Source: Eubacteriaceae bacterium
GTDB lineage: Bacteria > Bacillota > Clostridia > Peptostreptococcales > Anaerovoracaceae
Assembly: GCA_902362435.1 (NCBI GenBank)
Contig: CABIWW010000014.1
Span: 16,971 to 80,970, forward strand
DNA length: 64,000 nt
Direction: 5' to 3'
Both the position numbers and the translations under genes were made by a program. Below the pieces are notes generated by a model that was given only the letters and a program-made list of their open reading frames with translations, did no database searches and had not been told where the DNA came from. Of the stretch, positions 44,741 through 52,009 are shown in pieces (position 1 is the stretch's first letter; each line of letters opens with the position of its first letter).

Positions 44741-46636
44741 TCAGTCTGCGACTTTTGTTCTGTAGATGAATTTGACCGATCCGTCCATGCCGTCGGGCAC
44801 CTGAGTGAACGTGTTGTACTGTTTTCCTGCTTTTATCACTGCATCAGCGCTGTTTACAGTTCCCTTGAGTTCGCTGTTGTAAAGGCTTACGATCTTTGCG
44901 ATGCCCTGCTGATAGAACTTCTGCATTCCCTCATTGAGCGTCTTCGATCCTGCATCGAGCTGATTTATACCGCTTATCAGAAGCCCTGAGTTATCGCTTA
45001 GCTGTGACATTCCTGCTGCCAGCTCCTCTGCTCCGGCTGCGAGCTTTGTCTGTCCTGCTGCAAGCTTCTTTGCTCCGGCTGCTATCTCGTTCGCAATTGA
45101 AGTGAGAGATTTAGTTTCTGCCGTAGCATCGTCGAGACCTTTCTGTAAGCCTGCGACTCCTGCCTGAACTGCTGCTGTACCCTTGACGAGTCCCGGGTTT
45201 TCCTCCGTGCCGTCACCGACAGTTATCTCTGTGTATATCGCATTCAACCCGCTGTCGAGACCTGCAGTGCCTGCGATGAGAGTCTCCGGGACCGCTATCA
45301 TATTCTGGTATTCTATCGACTTATCTATCGCACCTGTTATAGAATCATACTCCTCGTCCGTGATCTCGCCTGCTGTCTTCAGCCCTTCAAGTGCATCCTT
45401 TGCAGCATTGAGATACTGCAGGCTGGCACCTTTTGCCTTTACTATCCCATCCTGAAGATCTGCGACGCCATTCTTTATACTGTCAGAAACTGCCAGCACT
45501 CCCGGATTTTCTTCCGTGCCGTCTCCTGTATCGAACGCTGTCTTGAGATCTGCTGCACCTGTCGTCAGCTTGCTGCTTCCTTCTGACAGCTGAGCAACTC
45601 CCGTTTTCATTTTCTCGAGATTAGTGCTCAGCGCTTCCGAAAATTCTGCCGTTCCCTGTTCGAGTCCCAGGCTGCCGCTCAGTGCATCTGCGAAATTGAG
45701 ACTGAGGTCTGATGCTCCTTTGTTCAGCTTGCTCACTCCCGTGGAAAGAGCTGCCGAGCTTGTGCTGAGCTTGTGTATGCCTGCATACAGAGTGTTCGTG
45801 CCGCTCATAAGTTCCTTTGCCGCACTGTCCAGCTCCTTGATCTGTCCGTCGGGATCCATCGAGGAAAGCTTGTCAGTGTCGATATCCTGGAAGAAATCAT
45901 TAGTGACTACAGTCATCAGATCTTCCGGAGTGAATTCATCAGCATCACCTGTGATTTCAACTGTGCTTCCGAATCCGAGCTCAGACTCCGAAAGACCTAG
46001 ACTTTCTGCAACTCCCGGAGCAGCCATTCCGACTATGAATGACTTTTCTCCGTCATCGATCACTTTGCCGCTGCTTACCGTGATATTCTCAAAGCAGTCG
46101 TTTTCTATGATCATACCTGTAAGCACGACGAACGGAACCTTTACATCACTGCCGTTCACATTGACAGTCTCATTGTTCTCGTAGCTGATAACGATCCTGA
46201 CCTTTCCGCTTTTGCCTTCAAGATCCTTTCCTGCCACTTCCTTGTCGTCGAGATAATATTTTACACTCATGGAGACCGGAGCTTCCTTGTCCGTTTTCCC
46301 CTGGTAGTAAATGTCCTTGCCTTTTGCAGCCCATGTGATCGTGTCGTTGTCACCCTGAGTGAACTTCTCTTTGCCCTTCGTGTTTTCTATATCCGTAAGA
46401 GAAGTCGTATCGCTGATCGTATCTGTCGAAGCCTTGTTTTTCAGATGATCGCTCACGATGATGTCCGAAGTGCTTCCATCGGACTCGGTCACAACATAGA
46501 CTGTTTCGTCTTTTACATTCCTGCCGCTGCTTTCTGCCGCGAATACCGGCGCTGCAGTCATCACGAATGTCACTGCAGCTGCGGCAACGCAGGATAATAC
46601 TTTAGTCTTTTTTGATTTATTTATAAAGGTATTCAT
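44741..46636 (-). CDS. YhgE/Pip-like secreted protein with LxxG heptad-type repeats
   Basis: A 631-residue exported protein. A signal peptide (VLSCVAAAAVTFVMTAAPVFA, residues 14 to 34) is followed by beta-rich sequence to about 270, then a long helical part with repeated xxxLxxG units (TGVSKLNKGASDLS, AGAKKLAAGQTKLAAGAEEL). Such repeats occur in YhgE/Pip proteins paired with MMPL/RND permeases. No other membrane helices are evident, unlike full YhgE proteins. AGGAGG precedes the ATG; the RND gene ends 15 bp upstream. Likely the extracytoplasmic partner of that permease. Confidence 0.8.
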   Translation of the reverse strand: MNTFINKSKKTKVLSCVAAAAVTFVMTAAPVFAAESSGRNVKDETVYVVTESDGSTSDIIVSDHLKNKASTDTISDTTSLTDIENTKGKEKFTQGDNDTITWAAKGKDIYYQGKTDKEAPVSMSVKYYLDDKEVAGKDLEGKSGKVRIVISYENNETVNVNGSDVKVPFVVLTGMIIENDCFENITVSSGKVIDDGEKSFIVGMAAPGVAESLGLSESELGFGSTVEITGDADEFTPEDLMTVVTNDFFQDIDTDKLSSMDPDGQIKELDSAAKELMSGTNTLYAGIHKLSTSSAALSTGVSKLNKGASDLSLNFADALSGSLGLEQGTAEFSEALSTNLEKMKTGVAQLSEGSSKLTTGAADLKTAFDTGDGTEENPGVLAVSDSIKNGVADLQDGIVKAKGASLQYLNAAKDALEGLKTAGEITDEEYDSITGAIDKSIEYQNMIAVPETLIAGTAGLDSGLNAIYTEITVGDGTEENPGLVKGTAAVQAGVAGLQKGLDDATAETKSLTSIANEIAAGAKKLAAGQTKLAAGAEELAAGMSQLSDNSGLLISGINQLDAGSKTLNEGMQKFYQQGIAKIVSLYNSELKGTVNSADAVIKAGKQYNTFTQVPDGMDGSVKFIYRTKVAD

Positions 46637-46650
46637 TCTGGTCCCTCCTG

Positions 46651-48753
46651 TTATTCAACTGATCCTGTCATTTCAGGCTCTGCTCCGCCCTTGTTGATGA
46701 AACCCTTGCTGGTCTTGCATATGATCTTGTCAAACAGCATGAACATCGACGGCAGTATGAACATTACCACCAGCATACTTACGATCGCGCCGCGCGCCAT
46801 CAGGTCGCAGAGTGAACTGATGATATCTATATCCGAATACATTCCGACTCCGAATGTCGCTGCGAAAAATCCGAGTGCGCTGACCATTATCGACGGCATC
46901 GATGTCGAGTGCGCTATCTTTACAGCTTCATGCTTGCTCTTGCCTTCGTAGCGCTCGCGTTTGTACCGCGTGGTCATCAGTATCGCGTAGTCCACCGTCG
47001 CGCCGAGCTGTATCGTGCTGATACATATCGAGGCGATGAACGGCAGCTCCGTCCCTGTATAATAAGGAATGCCCATATTTATAAAGATAGCCAGCTCTAT
47101 GACAGCTACCAGTATGATCGGCAAAGATATCGACTTCAGGACTATAGCTATGATAATGAATATGACCGCAATAGAGATCGCACTCACTACCTTGAAGTCC
47201 TTGTCTGTGATACTGATCAAATCTTTTGTACATGGTGCCTCTCCTATGAGCATTCCATTATTATCATATTTTTTGACAACTTTGTTTATACTGTCGATCT
47301 GATCATTTACCTTGTCGCTCGCAACTTTGTATTTCGAGTTGATTATAAGCAGCTGATAGTTTTCGCTCTTCACTATGTTTTCGAGATTTCCCGGTATTAT
47401 CTCATCCGGTACAGCTGGACCTACCGCGCTTTCGAGCCCCAGCGTGTACTTGACGCCGTCTATCTTGTCGATATCCTGCATCATGCTGTCGACGTCCTTC
47501 TTATCCATATCGGCATCTACAAGCAGCATGTGAGTCGTGTTCATGTCAAACTCTTCTCCGAGCTTGTCGTTAGCAATGTGGAAAGGCAGGGTATCCGGCA
47601 CGCTCTTGTCGAGGTTGTAGTAAACGCTCGTGTGAGTGTATCCGAAATATGCCGGTATCATCAGAACGATGAATATCACTGCGAATATCCCCGGTTTCTT
47701 AGTCACCAGTCCTGAAAGCTTATCGAACTTAGGGATGATACCCTTGTGCCTTGTCTTCTCTATAAGCGGCTCAAACGTCAGTATCAGCGAAGGCAGTATC
47801 GTGATACAGCCGAGCACTCCGAAAATAACGCCCTTTGCCATTACAATACCCAGGTCTTTTCCAAGCGTGAAAGTCATGAAGCAAAGTGCCAGGAAGCCTG
47901 CGACTGTAGTAAGCGAGCTGCCCGTTATAGAAACGAACGTGTTCGCTACCGCATGAGACATCGCTTCTTCCTTGTCTCTTCCCAGCTCGTGCCGCTGTTC
48001 TTCGTAGCTGTGCCACAGGAATATCGAGTAGTCCATCGTGACTCCCAGCTGCAGCACTGCGCTGAGCGCTTTCGTGATATAGGATATCTGACCCATGAAC
48101 ACATTCGACCCCAGATTGTAGAGTATCGACATACCTATTCCTGCGATGAATACAAGCGGTATGATCCACGAGTCCATGAAGATCGCCAGCACTATGCAGC
48201 AGAGCACTACTGCTATGGCTACATATACGGGTTCTTCTTTTTCGGCCAGTTCCTTCAGGTCTTCGACGAATGCTGTCATGCCGCTGACGAAGCACTGTTT
48301 GCCGCCTATCTTGCGGATCTCCGAAACTGCACCCATGCTCTCATCCGACGATGTCGACTCATCGAAGAACACTGCCATCAGAGTCGTGTCTCCGCTGTTG
48401 AATTCATTGTAGATGTTCTTGGGGATCATCTCATAAGGAACTGATGAGTCGACCAGCGTATCGTACCATATGACGCTGTCAACGTGATCCACCTTTTCGA
48501 TCTTGCTCTTCAGCTCAGCTACGTCTTTTTTATCCATGCCGTCTACCATGACCATGGAAAATCCACCCTTGCCGAATTCGTCCAGAAGTATGTCCTGCCC
48601 TTTTATCGTTTCGATATCATCAGGCAGATAACTAAGGACGTCATAGTTTATCCTCGTCGCCATCATTCCGATGACTGACGGGATAAGAAGCAGTACCGCT
48701 ATCACCAGAATGAGCTTTCGTTTCCTGGTAACAGCTTCTCCCAGTTTCAACAT
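46651..48753 (-). CDS. MMPL/RND-superfamily exporter
   Basis: A roughly 700-residue membrane protein with two repeats of one helix, a large extracytoplasmic loop and five helices. LILVIAVLLLIPSVIGMMATRINYDVLSYLPDD at the start, GVTMDYSIFLWHSYEEQRHE in repeat one and GATVDYAILMTTRYKRERYEGKSKHEAV in repeat two are typical of MMPL/RND permeases (conserved Asp for proton coupling). AGAGGTGAT stands before the ATG at 48753; upstream in-frame GTG overlaps that site. Forms an operon with the YhgE-like gene and is flanked by a TetR gene on the same strand. Substrate is probably a lipid or drug, by family analogy. Confidence 0.9.
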   Translation of the reverse strand: MLKLGEAVTRKRKLILVIAVLLLIPSVIGMMATRINYDVLSYLPDDIETIKGQDILLDEFGKGGFSMVMVDGMDKKDVAELKSKIEKVDHVDSVIWYDTLVDSSVPYEMIPKNIYNEFNSGDTTLMAVFFDESTSSDESMGAVSEIRKIGGKQCFVSGMTAFVEDLKELAEKEEPVYVAIAVVLCCIVLAIFMDSWIIPLVFIAGIGMSILYNLGSNVFMGQISYITKALSAVLQLGVTMDYSIFLWHSYEEQRHELGRDKEEAMSHAVANTFVSITGSSLTTVAGFLALCFMTFTLGKDLGIVMAKGVIFGVLGCITILPSLILTFEPLIEKTRHKGIIPKFDKLSGLVTKKPGIFAVIFIVLMIPAYFGYTHTSVYYNLDKSVPDTLPFHIANDKLGEEFDMNTTHMLLVDADMDKKDVDSMMQDIDKIDGVKYTLGLESAVGPAVPDEIIPGNLENIVKSENYQLLIINSKYKVASDKVNDQIDSINKVVKKYDNNGMLIGEAPCTKDLISITDKDFKVVSAISIAVIFIIIAIVLKSISLPIILVAVIELAIFINMGIPYYTGTELPFIASICISTIQLGATVDYAILMTTRYKRERYEGKSKHEAVKIAHSTSMPSIMVSALGFFAATFGVGMYSDIDIISSLCDLMARGAIVSMLVVMFILPSMFMLFDKIICKTSKGFINKGGAEPEMTGSVE

Positions 48754-48833
48754 AATCAATATCACCTCTATCTTTTCTATGTACAGTGCAAGTCTACCAT
48801 TACATTTTTGATTTACATATGATCAAAAAAAAG

Positions 48834-48858
48834 GTCGTGTACAAATTTTGTACACGAC
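48834..48858. promoter_or_regulatory. Perfect 25-bp palindrome between tetR and the RND gene
   Basis: Arms GTCGTGTACAAA and TTTGTACACGAC around a single central T, flanked by runs of eight A (left) and six T (right). It can act as terminator of the TetR gene (minus-strand stem plus T8) or as a TetR operator in front of the RND operon. The almost loop-free symmetry favours a protein-binding role in addition to termination. Confidence 0.6.
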
Positions 48859-48932
48859 TCGTTTTTTGTTAAATGTTTCATAATATTCATGCATATTTTA
48901 TATGCTGCCGCTATGCTTCCACAACACGTCCG

Positions 48933-49505
48933 TCACTTCGCCATAACCCTCTCAGCGCTTGCGATCGCAGCTTTTACAGTTCCCTGGAACATGCTGTTGT
49001 AAAGGTCTGCCAGCAGTTCCGGCTCTGTCTTCATCCCTTCCTTTATCCACTGCAGCGTAGCGCCAACGAATGCATTATGATAAAAATCCGCCACTGTTTT
49101 CTTTGCAAGCTCGTCGACATCCATATCTTTAGTCTGTATCTCTATGATCTGCAGCGCATACATGCCGACAACCTTCTTTATGTATGTCTCAAGCTCCTCC
49201 TGACGTATCGAATAGTAGACGTTCTCTATCATTTTGCGGTTTTCATTGAGGTATGTAAGTATGTTCAGGAAAAAATCCTTCCAGTCTTCACCGCCGGCAT
49301 ACTCTCTCAGCATCATGTCGGCCTGCTCTCTGAAAATATACGAAAGCAGATCGTACACGTCCTGAAAATGATAGTAAAAGGTATTCCTCGTAACCCCGCA
49401 TTCATCGGTTATATCTTTTATCGTTATCCTGTCCAGCGGCTTTTTCTCCAGAAGAGTTGCGATCGACGCCGCAAGAGCTCGTTTTGTCAGTTTTGATGTA
49501 GGCAT
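48933..49505 (-). CDS. TetR/AcrR-family transcriptional regulator
   Basis: A 190-residue repressor-type regulator. The N-terminal HTH is in ALAASIATLLEKKPLDRITIKDI and the recognition segment CGVTRNTFYYHFQDVYDLL; the remainder is the helical ligand and dimerisation domain. GGGGAGGGG lies three bases before the ATG. It stands upstream of the RND-YhgE pair on the same strand and presumably controls it. Only 50 bp separate its start from the IS4-family element, so its native promoter has probably been displaced. Confidence 0.9.
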   Translation of the reverse strand: MPTSKLTKRALAASIATLLEKKPLDRITIKDITDECGVTRNTFYYHFQDVYDLLSYIFREQADMMLREYAGGEDWKDFFLNILTYLNENRKMIENVYYSIRQEELETYIKKVVGMYALQIIEIQTKDMDVDELAKKTVADFYHNAFVGATLQWIKEGMKTEPELLADLYNSMFQGTVKAAIASAERVMAK

Positions 49506-49607
49506 TGTCCCCTCCCCGTTTTTTGATACTGATATGCAGTACGACCGTACCGCTGCAATGTCATTAAGTTAAGCGACATTGGACCGGGCGTTTCTTAAAA
49601 CAACAAG

Positions 49608-49651
49608 ACAGAGTATATCTCAAAAAGGTATGCTCTGTTGTTTTTTTTTTT
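49608..49651 (+). terminator. Terminator built into the IS left end
   Basis: ACAGAGTATA / TATGCTCTGT stem followed by GTTGT11. It would block outside transcription from entering the transposase gene. The second copy carries the same at 63959-64000. Confidence 0.75.
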
Positions 49652-49728
49652 ACACTTTTTTCTGAAATACACTTGACAAAATCGGGCTCATATGCGGCGC
49701 AGCCTCTTAGATGAAGGAGGTAAGCAAA

Positions 49729-51030
49729 ATGAACGAACACCCTGATTTTGTTAAGAATGCGTTAATTTCAACGATTGATGAGATGTCCAACCATATCGAG
49801 ACTTTTGTAAAAAGACCTGGAAGAGACTTTTCAAGAAAACGAGTATTTGATTTCCCAACTATGCTGAAGTTTATTCTTTCTTTGGGAAGCAGCACAATCT
49901 CGTCGGAGATATTTCGCTTCTTCTCTTATGAAAATTTTCCAACAACCCCTGCATTTGTTCAACAGAGAACAAAAATTCTTCCAGAGGCATTTCAATATTT
50001 GTTTCGGGCATTCCATGCGTCTGCAGCACCAAAGCCAAAGCTGTTCCATGGTTATCAGCTTTTAGCGGCAGATGGATCAAAGGCAATATTTCCCTACAAT
50101 GCGCGGGATGAAGCCGCATGCCATCCCAAAGACCATTACAATGCACTGCATCTTAATACCTTGTACGATTTGTGCAGCAAATATTATGTTGATGCGGAAA
50201 TTAATCCTGAAACCAAAGCAGGTGAACCGGGTGCTGCTGTTGAAATGATAGAAAGGATTTCAGATAAGAACCCTGTTATTCTTGTTGCAGACCGAGGATA
50301 TGAAAATTACAATCTGTTTGCTCATGCTGAGGAACGACTGTTTGACTATGTGATTCGAATTAAGGACAGAGAAAGCAATGGAATGCTTTCCGGCATAGAA
50401 TTGCCTGATGAAGATGAATTTGATGTTGAAAGACGGGTGATTCTTACCAGACACTCTACCGGTCCCGCATTGATTAATCGAAAAACTTACAAACTGCTTT
50501 CCCAAAAGACAAGGTTCGATTACATAACGGATTTAAATGCCCCTGATTACGAGCTGACAATACGATTTGTAAGATTTCGAGTTGCTCCAGATAAATATTA
50601 CGCATTAGCCACCAGTCTTACTGCAGAAGATATGCCTGTAGAGATGCTGAAGGAAATTTACCGGCTGCGTTGGGGAATTGAAACATCTTATCGCTGGGAA
50701 AAACATGTATTGGGACTGGAGGCTGTACACTCTAAGAAACTTGAATGCATTATGCAGGAAATTTATGCGCAATTAATTATGTACAATTTTAGTATGTACA
50801 TCGCTGCAGGTCTTCAGCCGGAGCAGAAAAAAAGAAAACACCCGGTACAAATCAATTATACGCAGGCGTTAAAAATTTGTATGTATTTCTTCAGACTGGC
50901 GGCGGATATCTCGCCGCCAGATATTGAAGCACTTATACTGCAATTTGTCTTACCCGTAAGACGCGGCCGCTCCTACCAAAGAAAAGCCGCAACAGCAGTA
51001 GGCATAGGCTTCAATTACAGATTAGCATAA
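49729..51030 (+). CDS. IS4-family DDE transposase
   Basis: A 433-residue transposase. Catalytic acidic residues are expected in LLAADGSKAIFPYN (first Asp), VILVADRGYENYN (second Asp) and the YREK-like motif YRLRWGIETSYRWEKHVLGLE (Glu). The start was set at the ATG behind AAGGAGGTAAGC; an in-frame ATG six codons earlier overlaps that site. The gene is intact and in frame, so the element may be active. Confidence 0.93.
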   Translation: MNEHPDFVKNALISTIDEMSNHIETFVKRPGRDFSRKRVFDFPTMLKFILSLGSSTISSEIFRFFSYENFPTTPAFVQQRTKILPEAFQYLFRAFHASAAPKPKLFHGYQLLAADGSKAIFPYNARDEAACHPKDHYNALHLNTLYDLCSKYYVDAEINPETKAGEPGAAVEMIERISDKNPVILVADRGYENYNLFAHAEERLFDYVIRIKDRESNGMLSGIELPDEDEFDVERRVILTRHSTGPALINRKTYKLLSQKTRFDYITDLNAPDYELTIRFVRFRVAPDKYYALATSLTAEDMPVEMLKEIYRLRWGIETSYRWEKHVLGLEAVHSKKLECIMQEIYAQLIMYNFSMYIAAGLQPEQKKRKHPVQINYTQALKICMYFFRLAADISPPDIEALILQFVLPVRRGRSYQRKAATAVGIGFNYRLA

Positions 51031-51156
51031 AAAGTAAATGAATACAAATAGAATCAGGCAGTAATTTTCTGGCGAATTATTTGTGATGCTCAAAATTCAA
51101 TTTATGAACGAAAACAACAGAGCATACCTTTTTGAGATATACTCTGTCTTGTTGTT

Positions 51157-51927
51157 TTAAGAAACGCCCGGTCCAATGTCGCTTAACTTAATGACATTGG
51201 TTTCTTTCCCGCTCATTTTATTTTTCATTTTCGCGGACACTCTGCTCGCCCCATACACTGCCATAAAAAGCAGCGCGATAAACACCGCCATTTTAGACAT
51301 CGAGCCTATTATTACAGCGGCCGCGTTTCCTTCGCTTTTTATCATGCTTGCCAGACAGGAAAAAATTGTCCATCCGATTAAATCACTGACTGCCGAGGAT
51401 CGCATGATGACCGCGCCCACATCTGATTTTAGCAGGTTCAAATCTATTAATGTTTTCAAAATTACAGGCAGAGAAGAAATGGATAAAATCGTTCCCATGA
51501 ACAAGGCGTAGATCCATTGCCCGCCGCTTTTTTCATACATCTGGCTTACAGGAAACAAAAATCCGATTCCCGCCCCCAGGCATAAAGGGATTAAAATGCC
51601 AAACAAACTGGAGAAGCGGGCTTGTTTTTTCAGCCCCTTGGCAGTGTCCCATTTCATTTCCATTCCCGCGACAAACATAAACAGGAGCATGCCGAATTCA
51701 ATAAACCGATCTAGCTCAGGACTGATAATGGTCTTCGCCGGAAACAGCGTATCAAACACGCCAGGTGATAGAGCGCCTAAAACTGTCGGGCCGATCAAAA
51801 TTCCTCCCAGCAATTCCCCAATCACAGAAGGCTGACCAAGTTTTTTGGCGATTTGTCCAAAGATCAAGGCTGTTATCAGCAATACACAAATCTGGAGAAA
51901 AAAAAGAGACATATCCGTATGTTCCAT
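51157..51927 (-). pseudogene. Kef-type cation:proton antiporter, 3' end removed by the IS
   Basis: The first about 243 residues are a normal CPA2 antiporter start: LLITALIFGQIAKKLGQPSV, GELLGGILIGPTVLGALSPG, FGMLLFMFVAGMEMKW, then SSLPVILKTLIDLNLL and RSSAVSDLIGW. At 51199 the frame runs into the IS inverted repeat, which adds 14 foreign residues (end DIGPGVS) and a stop. Family members have 380 or more residues and 12 to 13 helices; about seven or eight remain, so it is probably non-functional. GGAGAGGAG precedes the ATG. The lost 3' part is not elsewhere in the window. Confidence 0.88.
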
Positions 51928-52009
51928 ATGCAAACGCTCCTCTCCCACTTTTTGCTAAGGAAGCCAGATATGCAGGTTTTGGCATATCCGGCTTCCTAAA
52001 TTTGAAAAA

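Larger units (their letters stand above)
49556..51199 (+). mobile_element. Complete IS4-family insertion sequence with 89-bp inverted repeats
   Basis: A 1,644-bp element. The left terminus (49556-49644) and the right terminus (51111-51199) are inverted copies of 89 bp; they begin with CAATGTCATTAAG and themselves contain a palindrome ending in CGACATTG. One transposase gene fills the interior. No matching target duplication is visible: the left flank reads CGTACCGCTG and the right flank GTTTCTTTCC. The element interrupts a Kef-type antiporter gene on its right. Confidence 0.95.
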
